A stretch of 64,000 bases of DNA from Curtobacterium sp. UNCCL20 (GTDB lineage Bacteria > Actinomycetota > Actinomycetes > Actinomycetales > Microbacteriaceae), in NCBI RefSeq assembly GCF_900101675.1, contig NZ_FNKG01000001.1:434001-498000 (forward strand), given 5' to 3'. The notes beneath the pieces are model-generated. The model was not told where the DNA came from and did no database searches. It saw only the letters and a list, made by a program, of their open reading frames with translations. Below are positions 8,688-17,764 of this stretch, one piece after another; position 1 is the first letter of the stretch, and each line of letters begins with the position of its first letter. The translations under genes were made by a program, and so were the position numbers.

Positions 8688-11041
8688 CGACCTACCTCCC
8701 CCTCCGTTCTTGCTTCCGGATCCTTCCGGGATCGACGGAGGACCAGGAGTGCGCCGGTGCCGATGCACGCGCTCGCGAGCAGGAGGAGCCCCGCGAGTCG
8801 AGCACCCGGGACACCGGTGAAGGCGAGCTCGCGGAGTGTGCTCGCGTCGGTCATCGGTGCGGCCGGGAGAACGCCGCCCACAGCGGTGGAGGCGACCCGG
8901 ACCCGGAAGACCGTCAGGGGCGAACGGTTCCCGGCGGCGTCGACCGACCATGCGGTGAGACCTGCCGATCCCGACTCGAGCGCGGGCCTGAGCGAACACT
9001 CCCAGCGGCCGTCGCCTCGCACGGTGGCGGTGCAGTGCGAACCGTCGTCGCCGGAGACCGTCGTGGTGCTCCCAGGCTCGCCCGTGCCGGAGATCGGTCC
9101 TGCACCGGACGGGAGCAGGGAAGGAGAGGTGATGATCGGCCGCGCAGGCGCGACGGTGTCGAGCACGAACGTCGTCCGTGCGGGCTCGCTCTCGTTGCCT
9201 GCGCCGTCGCTCGCGGTTGCCTCGATCGTGTACCGACCGTCCTCGAGCGCCGACAGCGTGCAGGTCCACTCGCCACGTGAATCGGCCTTCGCGATGCACA
9301 CGACACCGGCGCCGGCCAGCGTCACCGTGATGCTCGAGCCGGGTTCGGCCGTTCCGGTCACCGTCGGTGATCGATCGTTGACCTGAGAACCGTTCGAGGG
9401 TCCGGTGATGCTGGGCACGGCCGGCGCAGTGCGATCCGGAGAGACCACCTCCGCAACCACGGAGGGAGAGACGTTCCCGGCGTCATCGGTCGCCGCCACT
9501 GCGATGCTGTTCGGCCCTTCCGGGAGAGGATCGGTCGTCGAACAGGTCCAGGTACCGGTGTCGTCGGCTGCCACACGGCACAGCTCACTCCCGTCGGCAG
9601 CCGTGACCATGACGGTCGATCCTGCTTCAGCGGTCCCCGAGAGGGGTCCGGTGGCGGACGGTAGTGCCGTCGTCGTCACCGACGGTGCGGCTGGTGGGGC
9701 GGTGTCGACGCGCAGCGCCACCGGGGCGCTCGATGCCGTCGCTCCGAGTGCGTTCGACGCGATCGCCCGAAGCGTGTTGTCGCCGTCCGGGAGCGCTCCG
9801 TCGGGTTCGCAGGACCATCGTCCGTCTGGCGCGACCGTCGAGGTGCAGACCGTCCTGCCCTCGTCGTCCTGCACCGTGACCGCGTCCCCCGGACTCCCCT
9901 GGCCAGCGACGACGGGACGAGGGTCGTTCGTGACGGTGCCCTCGCCGGGCGAGGTGATGCTCGGGACGCCGGGCGCGGCCACGAGGTGGACCTGGCTGAC
10001 GGCGGTGATCCCGTCGACCGTCGCCGCGGTGACCGCGGCGTCCCCGGCCACCGCGTTCGCTGCGATCGGGAGCGATCCTCCGATCGATCCGTCCGCGTCG
10101 GTGTGCAGCGTCACGGAGCCCACCGGGCTGCCGCTCTGGTCGGTGATCGTCACCGAGACGTCCGTGTCGGGCGGGAACCCACCGATCGTGACCGCGACGG
10201 ACGTACCGACCGACGCTTCCGGAGCGCCGACGGCGAGTGTGGGAGTCGGGCAGGCCGCGGCATCCTGCGTGGACGCTGCGCCGTACATGGAGAACCCGGC
10301 GGTGACCACGTCCGTCGTGCCGAGGGGGTCGGTCGACGGCGAGGTGGGGAGCGTCTCCACACGTCGGAGGGTGCCGTCCGCCCCGGCGAGGTACACGGTG
10401 CCCCCGGAGAAGGCAGCGCCGTAGGACACGGGCACTGAGCCGATGACCGTCGACGTACCGTCCGGAAGGAGCCGGACGAGGAAGTCGTCCGAGCTCGAGA
10501 CGTTCGCAGCGACTGCGAGGAGGTCGCCGTCGCCGAGGACGAAGAAGTCACCTGCTGAGGTGTAGCCAGCTGGCAGTGCGCGTTCGTAGGTCGTGCTCGC
10601 GCCGGTGACGGGGTCGATCTCGTACAACACGGACGAGCCCTGGATGCCTGCGAGAAGCAGACCGCTCGGGAGCGAGGACAGACCGTTGGGGCCGCCGGGT
10701 ACCGGTCCGGAGATCGCGACCACGTCCGAGGCCGCCCCGGTCGCGGGGTCGAGCTCCTCGATCCGTGGCGTGCCGTAGAGCGGTGCTCCGTACAGCGTGC
10801 CGTCTGCACCGTAGGCGATGTCCCCGAGCACGTCCACGGTCGTGGCCGTCGAGAGGAGCGTGCCACTGACGCTGTAGGTGTCGAGCTGGTTCCCCGCTCC
10901 GTTGACGGTGAGAGCAGCGGGTGTCCCGCACCCGGGTACGGCGGCCGCCGCCGCGCCCGGTACCGCAGTGGCAGCGATCAACCCTGCGGGGACCAGCGCC
11001 GCGATCACAGCCCAAGTCGGTACATGCCGTGTGAACACCAT
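8684..11041 (-). CDS. cell-wall-anchored surface protein with Ig-like repeats
   Basis: 785 residues. A signal peptide spans about 1-34 (AVIAALVPAGLIAATAVPGA). Residues about 38-275 look like a beta-propeller (repeated GADGTLYGAP, DPATG, DPVTG units). Then come several Ig-like domains of about 85 residues with DTAPPAAPSV, VAATDDAGNVSPS and VDTVAPARPI boundaries, each with a cysteine pair around a tryptophan (CRVAADDTGTWTC). The C-terminus is a sorting signal: LAFTG (739-743), a hydrophobic stretch and a basic tail, the LAxTG form used by class E sortases. Start at ATG 11041 has GGAGC eight bases upstream; an upstream in-frame start is less likely. Probably an adhesin or sensor on the wall. Confidence 0.88.
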   Translation of the reverse strand: MVFTRHVPTWAVIAALVPAGLIAATAVPGAAAAAVPGCGTPAALTVNGAGNQLDTYSVSGTLLSTATTVDVLGDIAYGADGTLYGAPLYGTPRIEELDPATGAASDVVAISGPVPGGPNGLSSLPSGLLLAGIQGSSVLYEIDPVTGASTTYERALPAGYTSAGDFFVLGDGDLLAVAANVSSSDDFLVRLLPDGTSTVIGSVPVSYGAAFSGGTVYLAGADGTLRRVETLPTSPSTDPLGTTDVVTAGFSMYGAASTQDAAACPTPTLAVGAPEASVGTSVAVTIGGFPPDTDVSVTITDQSGSPVGSVTLHTDADGSIGGSLPIAANAVAGDAAVTAATVDGITAVSQVHLVAAPGVPSITSPGEGTVTNDPRPVVAGQGSPGDAVTVQDDEGRTVCTSTVAPDGRWSCEPDGALPDGDNTLRAIASNALGATASSAPVALRVDTAPPAAPSVTTTALPSATGPLSGTAEAGSTVMVTAADGSELCRVAADDTGTWTCSTTDPLPEGPNSIAVAATDDAGNVSPSVVAEVVSPDRTAPAVPSITGPSNGSQVNDRSPTVTGTAEPGSSITVTLAGAGVVCIAKADSRGEWTCTLSALEDGRYTIEATASDGAGNESEPARTTFVLDTVAPARPIITSPSLLPSGAGPISGTGEPGSTTTVSGDDGSHCTATVRGDGRWECSLRPALESGSAGLTAWSVDAAGNRSPLTVFRVRVASTAVGGVLPAAPMTDASTLRELAFTGVPGARLAGLLLLASACIGTGALLVLRRSRKDPEARTEGEVGR

Positions 11042-11181
11042 CGTGCAGCTCCATCGCTCGCGGGTCCACCACAACGGCGTGGCGGTACCCGATGGGCACA
11101 GACCGTATCCGCGTTCGCGCGCTGTGCAAATCGCAAGTGATATTGATATGGAGCGCTCGTGAGCGACTTCGGTAGCGAGAC
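11042..11181 (-). promoter_or_regulatory. upstream region of the surface-protein unit
   Basis: The 5' region on the minus strand is AT-richer than its surroundings and holds a direct repeat ATATCAATATCA (about 11137-11148) next to CTTGCGATTTGCACAG. This is where the promoter and a GntR-like site should be, but I cannot assign hexamers firmly. Confidence 0.35.
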
Positions 11182-11243
11182 GGTCCAGGACAGACTGGAG
11201 GCGCGTGGCCGGGTCACCACGCGCCTCCAGTCCGTCTGGGACC
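11182..11243. repeat. GC-rich hairpin, family copy 2
   Basis: Imperfect long inverted repeat with the core GACTGGAGGCGCGTGG and CCACGCGCCTCCAGTC, extended outward by GGTCC/GGACC with a few mismatches. It begins just beyond the stop of the SDR gene on the minus strand. Confidence 0.85.
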
Positions 11244-11251
11244 CGTCCCGG

Positions 11252-11917
11252 TCAGGCCGGCAGCGGCTCCGCGTACGTGCGGAAGTCGCCGCGCTCGGTG
11301 TGGATCGCCCACAGGCGCTCGGCGATCGACTCCCCGGAGTGCTCCGGCTTCCCGTCGTCGATGCCGAACGGGATGATGAGCTGGCCGACGTGGACCTGCT
11401 CCTCGCGGACGGCGTCGTGGAGGAGCTGGGCGTACGCGCTCTCACCCGCGAAGGCGACCGACGTGCCGGTGACCCGAGCGCCGGGACGCACGGCGCTCCC
11501 GCCGTTCACGAACAGGATCGTGCCGTGGCCGATCGCACGCATCCCGGGCAGGACCTGGCGGACCGCGTTCACCGATCCGTAGACCGAGAACTCGATCGGA
11601 CCGACCAGGTCCTCGGCGGTGGTCTCGAGCACGGGCCGCATGTACTCCTTCGCGGGGAGCGGGCTGTACTGCAGCACCTCGATCGGGCCGAGCTGCTCCG
11701 TGGCCTGCTCGAGCGCGTGGCGGAGGGAGTCACCGTCGCGGACGTTCGCCGCGAAGCCGGCCGCCTGGTGGCCCTGCGCGCGGAGCGAGGCGGCGAGCTC
11801 GTCGAGTCGCGCCTGGTTGCGGGAGATCAGGGCGACGGCGAACCCTTCGCGGGCGAAGCGCCCCGCGACGGCGAGCCCGAGGCCCTTGCCGGCGCCGACG
11901 ATTGCGATGGTGGTCAT
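11252..11917 (-). CDS. short-chain dehydrogenase/reductase
   Basis: 221-residue Rossmann-fold oxidoreductase. It opens with the nucleotide-binding motif GAGKGLG (residues 8-14) and keeps the NVRDGD acidic turn, but the usual catalytic YxxxK is not clear (the region reads GESAYAQLLHD), so it may be an atypical SDR without normal activity. The ATG at 11917 overlaps the stop of the upstream cupin gene by ATGA; the two are one transcription unit. Hairpin copy 2 follows. Confidence 0.82.
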   Translation of the reverse strand: MTTIAIVGAGKGLGLAVAGRFAREGFAVALISRNQARLDELAASLRAQGHQAAGFAANVRDGDSLRHALEQATEQLGPIEVLQYSPLPAKEYMRPVLETTAEDLVGPIEFSVYGSVNAVRQVLPGMRAIGHGTILFVNGGSAVRPGARVTGTSVAFAGESAYAQLLHDAVREEQVHVGQLIIPFGIDDGKPEHSGESIAERLWAIHTERGDFRTYAEPLPA

Positions 11918-12324
11918 GCGGTGGTACCTCCGGTGTACTGCTCGTCCGTGACGTGCTCGAGCCAGGTGGTGGTGGTCGTGGGGTCGTCCGCCGAGTCGAG
12001 CATGGCCAGGTGCTCCATGGGATCGGTGGGGGTGGCACCGTGCCAGTGCTCCTCGCCGGCGGGGGTGTAGACGGTCTGTCCAGCCTGGACCTCGATGACG
12101 TCGCCGTCCCGGGTCCCCATGCGCGCGACACCCTCGGTCACGTGCAGTGTCTGGCCCTTGGCGTGCGAGTGCCACGCGGTCCGGGCACCGGGCAGAAAGC
12201 GGACCCTGGCGACGGTCATCGTCTGACCGTCCTCACGCGGCGAGGCGATGGCGTCGAGGTACACGTCCCCGGTGAACTGCTCGGGCGGGTTCTTGACCGT
12301 CGGCTGCTTCGGTTGGATCTCCAT
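11914..12324 (-). CDS. cupin-domain protein
   Basis: 136 residues forming one cupin barrel. Metal-binding motif 1 is WHSHAKGQTLHV and motif 2 includes AGEEHWHG. Proteins of this type are often fused or paired with carboxymuconolactone decarboxylases or dehydrogenases. A TACCGT hexamer ends seven bases before the ATG, which fits a leaderless start. First gene of the cupin-SDR unit and divergent from the sugar dehydrogenase lipoprotein. Confidence 0.85.
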   Translation of the reverse strand: MEIQPKQPTVKNPPEQFTGDVYLDAIASPREDGQTMTVARVRFLPGARTAWHSHAKGQTLHVTEGVARMGTRDGDVIEVQAGQTVYTPAGEEHWHGATPTDPMEHLAMLDSADDPTTTTTWLEHVTDEQYTGGTTA

Positions 12325-12433
12325 GTCGCCGACGGTAGGCCGCCTGGCGCACCCGAGGGAGGGGCGGACGGAACCCCTCAGGCGATTCCCGAGCGCAGCG
12401 TGTGTGATCGACGGACGACCAGGGAGGCTCACC

Positions 12434-13573
12434 GTGGACACCACGCCGCACCGTAGGCGGATCCGACGCATCTGGCCCGTCGCGGGGCTCGCCGCGGTCG
12501 CAGCGCTCGCTCTGGCCGGCTGCACCGACGACTCGGCGCGGACGCTCGAGGGCACGGCATCGGCGAGCGCCGCCCCGACGAACCCGACCGCGGGAGGGCC
12601 CCAGCCGGGCGGCGAGACGAGCGACATCGTCACCGGCCTGGACGCGCCGTGGTCGGTGGTCCGCACCGGGGACGGCGACGACGCCCTGATCAGCGAGCGC
12701 GACTCGGCGAAGGTGCTCGAGTTGACCGCCGCGGGGAAGACGCGCACGGTCGGCACCGTCGAGGGTGTCAGCCACGGCGGGGAGGGCGGTCTGCTCGGAC
12801 TCGCGCTGCACGAGGGTGACCTGTTCGTCTACTCGACCGCCGAGGGCGGCAACCGGATCCAGCGGTACGAGCTCACCGGGACCACCGGCTCGTACGGGCT
12901 CGGTGCGGCGACGACGGTGGTGGACGGCCTCCCGTCGAACAGCTTCCACAACGGCGGGCGCATCGCGTTCGGCCCGGACGGGATGCTCTACGCGAGCGTC
13001 GGGGACGCCGGCGACGGCGAGGACGCGCAGGACCGCGACTCCCTGGCGGGCAAGATCCTCCGGTTCACGCCGGACGGCCAGGTCCCCGGCGGCAACCCGT
13101 TCCGGGGCTCGCCGGTGTGGAGCCTCGGGCACCGGAACGTGCAGGGCATGGCGTGGACGGCCGACGGCACGATGTTCGCCTCGGAGTTCGGGCAGGACAC
13201 CTGGGACGAGCTCAACGTCATCGAGAAGGGACAGGACTACGGCTGGCCGGAGGTCGAGGGGAAGGGCGGCGAGGACCAGGGCTTCGTGGACCCGGTGCAG
13301 CAGTGGTCGACCGACGATGCCTCGCCGAGCGGCATCACGGTGATCGACGACACCGTGTTCATCGCGAACCTCCGCGGCGAGGTGGTGCGCGCGGTCCCGG
13401 CTTCGGCGCCGACGACGTCGACGGAGTTCTTCGCGGGTGACTTCGGTCGGATCCGGACGGTCCTGGCCGGGCCGGAGGGGGCACTCTGGTTCGTCACGAA
13501 CAACACCGACGGCCGCGGCGACCCCACGGCGGGCGACGACCGGATCGTGTCCGTCCCCCTCGCCACGAGCTGA
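12434..13573 (+). CDS. PQQ-dependent sugar dehydrogenase-like lipoprotein
   Basis: 379 residues. A lipoprotein signal ends in LAGC (about residues 30-33), so it is anchored outside the membrane. The rest is a six-bladed propeller of the glucose/sorbosone dehydrogenase family: GGEGGLLGLALH, HNGGRIAFGPDG with YASVGDAGD, SLGHRNVQGMAW and SEFGQDTWDELN. Such enzymes oxidise aldose sugars with PQQ; no PQQ synthesis gene is in the window, so the cofactor would come from elsewhere, or the protein may have another role. The GTG start has GGGAGG seven bases upstream; the frame is open further back but antisense to the cupin gene. Confidence 0.88.
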   Translation: MDTTPHRRRIRRIWPVAGLAAVAALALAGCTDDSARTLEGTASASAAPTNPTAGGPQPGGETSDIVTGLDAPWSVVRTGDGDDALISERDSAKVLELTAAGKTRTVGTVEGVSHGGEGGLLGLALHEGDLFVYSTAEGGNRIQRYELTGTTGSYGLGAATTVVDGLPSNSFHNGGRIAFGPDGMLYASVGDAGDGEDAQDRDSLAGKILRFTPDGQVPGGNPFRGSPVWSLGHRNVQGMAWTADGTMFASEFGQDTWDELNVIEKGQDYGWPEVEGKGGEDQGFVDPVQQWSTDDASPSGITVIDDTVFIANLRGEVVRAVPASAPTTSTEFFAGDFGRIRTVLAGPEGALWFVTNNTDGRGDPTAGDDRIVSVPLATS

Positions 13574-13665
13574 CCGGGCGAGCCGGGCGACCCGGGCCGG
13601 CGGCACCGGACGGGGGTTCCGGCAGCACCTCGCTCCCGCCCCGACGGGACGGCTACCGTGACGGC

Positions 13666-14544
13666 ATGGACCACCGCGACGAAGCCCGCGACTTCCTCTC
13701 CAGCCGTCGCGCCCGCATCACCCCGGAGCAGGCCGGCGTCGAGACCTTCGGCACCCGTCGCCGTGTCACCGGACTCCGCCGTGAGGAAGTGGCTCGGCTC
13801 GCCGGCGTCAGCATCGACTACTACACGCGGCTCGAGCGGGGGAACCTGCAGGGCGTCTCGGACAGCGTCCTCGACGCCATCGCCGGCGCACTGCAGCTCG
13901 ACTCCGCCGAGCACGAGCACCTGCGGGACCTCGCGCGGCACCAGAACGCGACACCCCGCCGTGCCGGACGGGTGACACCGGTCGCCGCGGTCCGTCCGGA
14001 GCTGCAGTACCTGCTCGACGCGGTGACCGACGCCCCGGCGATGATCATCAACAACCGGCAGGACATCGTCGCCGCGAACGCGCTCGGCTGGGCGATGCAC
14101 TCCGACCTCGTGACGGCGTCGGCTCGGCCGATCAACTTCGGACGGTTCATCTTCCTCGACCCGCAGGCCCGGAACTTCTACCTCGACTGGCAGCGAGCGG
14201 CGCACACGAACGTCGCGATCCTGCGCCGCGAGGCGGGTCGGACGCCGAACGACCCCGAGCTCGCGGCGCTGATCGGCGAGCTGTCGATGCGGAGCGACGA
14301 CTTCCGGGAGCTGTGGGCATCGCACGACGTCCGCCGGCACTACGCGGGCGTGAAGTCCTTCCGGCACCCCGTCGTCGGCGACCTCGAGCTGCACTTCCAG
14401 ACGCTCGAGCTCGCCGAGGACCCGGGTCTCTCGCTGACGATCTACCCGGCGACGCCGTCGTCGCCGACAGCGGACGCGCTGCGGGTGCTCGCCTCGTGGG
14501 CAGCGACGGAACGGATCGCGGAACGCGCGCGCGAACTCGCCTGA
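13666..14544 (+). CDS. XRE family regulator with MmyB-like ligand domain
   Basis: 292 residues. The Cro/C1 helix-turn-helix is at about 10-75 (RRVTGLRREEVARLAGVSIDYYTRLERGN) and an MmyB-like PAS-related ligand domain at about 105-270 (NNRQDIVAANALGWAM, FLDPQARNFYLDW, HPVVGDLELHF). A TACCGT hexamer (13654-13659) ends six bases before the ATG, suggesting a leaderless mRNA. It is about half identical by eye to the regulator at 15427. Converges on the truncated aldo/keto reductase. Confidence 0.9.
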   Translation: MDHRDEARDFLSSRRARITPEQAGVETFGTRRRVTGLRREEVARLAGVSIDYYTRLERGNLQGVSDSVLDAIAGALQLDSAEHEHLRDLARHQNATPRRAGRVTPVAAVRPELQYLLDAVTDAPAMIINNRQDIVAANALGWAMHSDLVTASARPINFGRFIFLDPQARNFYLDWQRAAHTNVAILRREAGRTPNDPELAALIGELSMRSDDFRELWASHDVRRHYAGVKSFRHPVVGDLELHFQTLELAEDPGLSLTIYPATPSSPTADALRVLASWAATERIAERARELA

Positions 14545-14560
14545 CGGGGTGGTCGCGACC

Positions 14561-14610
14561 ACGGCGGCCTGGAGGCGCGGGGCGGGCCCGACCCGCGCCT
14601 CCCGGCCGTC
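14561..14610. repeat. GC-rich hairpin, family copy 3
   Basis: Stem of GGCCTGGAGGCGCGGG against CCCGCGCCTCCCGGCC, with a small bulge. It sits between two converging genes (regulator on plus, aldo/keto reductase fragment on minus), where a bidirectional terminator would be expected. Confidence 0.8.
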
Positions 14611-14621
14611 ACCTGGTCGCG

Positions 14622-15420
14622 TCAGGCCTCCGGGATCACCCGCTCGAAGCGGCTCGCGTCCGCCCCGTCGGGATCGGGACCGTTCCGACGGCCCGTGTCG
14701 AGACCGTCCAGCGACGCGAGCTCCTCGTCCGACAGGACGAAGTCGAAGAGGTCGAAGTTCTCGGCGATGCGGCCCGGGTTCGTCGACTTCGGGATCGCGT
14801 TCCGGCCCTGCTGGACGTGCCACCGCAGCATGACCTGCGCCGGCGTCTTGCCGTGCGCCTCGGCGACGGCCCGGATCGTGGGGTCGTCCATGACGCTGAC
14901 CCGCTCGTCGCCCCAGCCCGGGTAGAAGGTGATCCCGCCGATGGGCGACCAGGCCTGGTCGAGGATGCCGTGCTCGGCGTCCGCGCGTTGCACGTCCGGC
15001 TGGGTGAAGTACGGGTGCAGCTCGATCTGGTTGAGCGCCGGGACGACCTCGGTCTGCTCGAGCAGCGAGCGGAGGTGGTGCGGCATGAAGTTGCTCACGC
15101 CGATCGAGCGGACGCGCCCGTCGGCGTACAGGGTCTCGAGGGCCTCGTACGCCTGCACGGTGCGGTCGAACCGGTCCGGAGCGGGCTGGTGGAGGATCAG
15201 CACGTCGATCGTGTCGAAACCGAGCTTGCCGGTGGCCTTGTCGAAGGCGTGCAGCGTCTCGTCGTAGCCGAAGTCGGAGACCCAGATCTTGGTCTCGACG
15301 ACGATGTCGTCGCGGTCGACGCCGGAGGCGCGGATGCCGTCGCCGACCTCGCGCTCGTTGCCGTGCGCGGGTGACGGGTACCAGCAACCCCTGCTCCGCG
15401 CAGCCGAACGGACCTACCGT
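14622..15420 (-). pseudogene. aldo/keto reductase lacking its N-terminus
   Basis: The frame reads HGNEREVGDGI..., VVETKIWVSDFGYDETL, IDVLILHQPAPD, IGVSNF, NQIELHPYF and ends at 14622. This is the 2,5-diketogluconate-reductase-like branch, with catalytic lysine (ETKIW) and histidine (LILHQ) present. The first 45-50 residues, which should carry the first strands and the catalytic Asp and Tyr, are missing: the homology stops near 15370 and an in-frame stop lies at about 15420, right at the next gene's start. No suitable start codon exists before GTG 15203, which would give 193 residues. Looks like a deletion that removed the 5' end and the spacer to the regulator gene. Confidence 0.75.
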
Positions 15421-15426
15421 GGAGGC

Positions 15427-16317
15427 ATGGACACGACCACCGAAGTGCGGGACTTCCTCCGCACCCGCCGCGAGCGCCTGACGCCGCAGCAGGTCGGCCT
15501 GCCCGACTTCGGCGGCGCCCGACGCGTCAAGGGGCTGCGCCGCGAGGAACTCGCCCTCATCGCGGGCATGAGCGTCGACTACTACATCCGGCTCGAGCGC
15601 GGGAACCTCACCGGCGTCTCGGAGAGCGTCCTCGAGTCGCTCTCGCGCGCGCTCCGCCTGGACGACGCCGAGCACGCACACCTGTTCGACCTCGCCCGCA
15701 CGCAGAACGCCTCGGCCACCACCCGTCGCCGCACCCCGACGTCGAAGGTGCGGCCGAACGTCCAGCGGGTGCTCGACTCGATGACCGCTCCGGCCTGGGT
15801 CCGGAACGGCCGGTCGGACTTCCTCGCCGGCAACGCCCTCGCCCGCGCGCTCTACTCGCCGCTGTTCCTCGAGCCGTCCGGCACCCCGAACTCCGCCCGC
15901 TTCGCCTTCCTCGACCCCCGCGGACGGGAGTTCTGGCGCGACTGGGACGTCGTCGCGAGCGACATGGTCGCCGTGCTCCGCGCCGAGGCCGCCCGCACCC
16001 CGTACGACAAGGGACTCACCGACCTCATCGGGGAGCTCTCGACCCGCAGCGAGGAGTTCCGGCAGCGGTGGGCCGCGCACGACGTGACGCGGCACCGCAC
16101 CGGGCAGAAGCGGGTGCACCACCCGGAGGTCGGCGACCTCGACCTCACCTACGAGGCGATGGAGCTGGTCACCGACACCGGTCTGACCCTCGTCGTCTAC
16201 AGCACCGAACCCGGCTCACCGTCCGAGGAGCGCCTGCAGCTGCTCGCGAACCTGGTGGCCACCACGGCCGTGACCGTCCCGGGGCGCCCAGTCGTCCCGG
16301 AACCGGAGGAAGCATGA
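15427..16317 (+). CDS. XRE family regulator with MmyB-like ligand domain
   Basis: 296 residues, same two-domain layout as the paralogue at 13666: helix-turn-helix at about 8-75 (RRVKGLRREELALIAGMSVDYY) and ligand domain about 100-265 (FLDPRGREFWRDW, HHPEVGDLDL). TACCGT (15415-15420) ends six bases before the ATG, though GGAGG also lies there. First gene of a run of four, each overlapping the next by four bases: regulator, 68-residue protein, MFS transporter, carboxymuconolactone-like protein. It probably controls that run. Confidence 0.9.
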   Translation: MDTTTEVRDFLRTRRERLTPQQVGLPDFGGARRVKGLRREELALIAGMSVDYYIRLERGNLTGVSESVLESLSRALRLDDAEHAHLFDLARTQNASATTRRRTPTSKVRPNVQRVLDSMTAPAWVRNGRSDFLAGNALARALYSPLFLEPSGTPNSARFAFLDPRGREFWRDWDVVASDMVAVLRAEAARTPYDKGLTDLIGELSTRSEEFRQRWAAHDVTRHRTGQKRVHHPEVGDLDLTYEAMELVTDTGLTLVVYSTEPGSPSEERLQLLANLVATTAVTVPGRPVVPEPEEA

Positions 16318-16520
16318 GCGAGACCGAGTCGATCGAGACCACCGCCCGCGCTGCCAATCGCTCGTTGGTCGGACGGCTCCGGTTCTGGCTGCGGGCCGAG
16401 CGGGAGATCCACGAACTCACCCGCGACCGCGAGCGCGAGGACCGGGTGTACGACGCGGCCGCGGTGCACCTCGCGCCCGGGCCGTGGCAGATCGCCCAGC
16501 TGTTCCGGCGGCGCCGGTGA
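16314..16520 (+). CDS. small hypothetical protein between regulator and transporter
   Basis: 68 residues, highly charged, with a central RLRFWLRAEREIHELTRDRERED helix and no membrane segment. It begins at the ATGA overlap with the regulator and ends at a GTGA overlap with the MFS gene. Family unknown; translational coupling argues that it is a real gene. Confidence 0.65.
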   Translation: MSETESIETTARAANRSLVGRLRFWLRAEREIHELTRDREREDRVYDAAAVHLAPGPWQIAQLFRRRR

Positions 16521-17764
16521 CCGCGGGCGCCGGGATGACCCGCGGCCGGACACTGCTCTTCGCGATCGCCGGGGGAGCGGCCGTCGGCAACCTGTACTGG
16601 TCGCAGCCGCTCCTCGACGACATCTCGTCCTCGCTCGACACGTCGGCCGCCGTCGCCGGGCTGCTGGTCACCCTGACCCAGGTCGGGTACGCGCTCGGCA
16701 TCCTGCTCGTCGTGCCCCTCGGCGACGTGCTCGACCGCCGGAAGCTCGTGCCCGCGGTCCTCGTCGCTTCGGCCGTGGCGCTCCTCGGTGCCTCGCTCGC
16801 CCCGACGTTCGCAACGATGCTCGTCGCCCTGGCCCTCGTCGGGCTGACCACCGTCGCCGGGCAGCTCCTCATCCCGCTCGCCGGCGACCTCGCCGACCCG
16901 GCTGCGCGCGGCCGGGTGGTCGGCACGATCGCGTCCGGCGTCCTGACCGGGATCCTGGTCTCGCGGACCGTCAGCGGACTCGTCGCGGACGCGTTCGGGT
17001 GGCGGGCGATCTACGTCGTCGCGGCGGTCGCCGCCCTGGTGTTCGCGGTGCTGCTCCGGCGGGCGATCCCCGAACTCGAGCGGCGTGACCGGGTGCCGTA
17101 CCCGACGCTCATCGCCTCGGTGTTCCGTGCCGTCGCCGCACACCGGTCCGTGCAGGTCACCCTGGTGATCAGCGCGACCGTGTTCGCGGTGTTCACGATG
17201 TTCTGGACCGCGCTGACCTTCCTGCTCAGCGCCGCACCCTACGAGTACTCCACCACCGGCATCGGCCTGGTCGGGTTGGCCGGGCTCGCCGGGGCGGTCG
17301 CCGCGCAACGGGTGGGACGCCTGCACGACCGGGGGCTGTCGGTGCCGGTCACCGGGGCGGCACTCGTGCTCGTGCTCGTCTCCCTCGTGATCGCCGGCAT
17401 CGGTGCGCGGTCGATCGTGGTGGTCCTGGTGGCCGTCGTCCTGCTCGACGTCGGGGTGCAGGCCGCCAACGTCCTCAACCAGACCCGGCTCTTCGCCGTC
17501 GACCCGGCCGCCCGGAGCCGCCTCAACACGGCGTTCGTCACCGGCAACTTCATCGGCGGCGCGATCGGCTCGGCCGTGGCGTCGGTGCTCTGGAACGTCG
17601 GCGGGTGGACCGCGGTCACCGTCGGCGGCGCGGTCCTGATCGGCTTCGCGGTCACCGTGTGGGCCGTGCACCGTCGTCGGGCCCTCGTCGTCCGGTCGCC
17701 CCGCTCAGGGGTGCGGACAACACCTCCCTCCTGCGCGGTGCCGGTCGTAGCGTCGACGGCATGA
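16517..17764 (+). CDS. MFS transporter
   Basis: 415 residues with about twelve hydrophobic segments, the first at residues 11-35 (TLLFAIAGGAAVGNLYWSQPLL). The loop after helix 2 carries the MFS signature in the form GDVLDRRKLVP. The family match is to sugar/drug efflux members of the DHA type (NLYWSQPLL is typical). The GTG at 16517 gives a four-base overlap; ATG 16535 is an alternative. The stop overlaps the next start by ATGA. Confidence 0.88.
   Translation: MTAGAGMTRGRTLLFAIAGGAAVGNLYWSQPLLDDISSSLDTSAAVAGLLVTLTQVGYALGILLVVPLGDVLDRRKLVPAVLVASAVALLGASLAPTFATMLVALALVGLTTVAGQLLIPLAGDLADPAARGRVVGTIASGVLTGILVSRTVSGLVADAFGWRAIYVVAAVAALVFAVLLRRAIPELERRDRVPYPTLIASVFRAVAAHRSVQVTLVISATVFAVFTMFWTALTFLLSAAPYEYSTTGIGLVGLAGLAGAVAAQRVGRLHDRGLSVPVTGAALVLVLVSLVIAGIGARSIVVVLVAVVLLDVGVQAANVLNQTRLFAVDPAARSRLNTAFVTGNFIGGAIGSAVASVLWNVGGWTAVTVGGAVLIGFAVTVWAVHRRRALVVRSPRSGVRTTPPSCAVPVVASTA

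Noticed and set aside
13237-16122. 961-codon open frame on the minus strand
   Set aside because: It is antisense to the sugar dehydrogenase and both XRE genes and reads as Arg/Pro/Gly-rich nonsense; long antisense frames are common at this GC content. The real minus-strand signal here is only the aldo/keto reductase in another frame.
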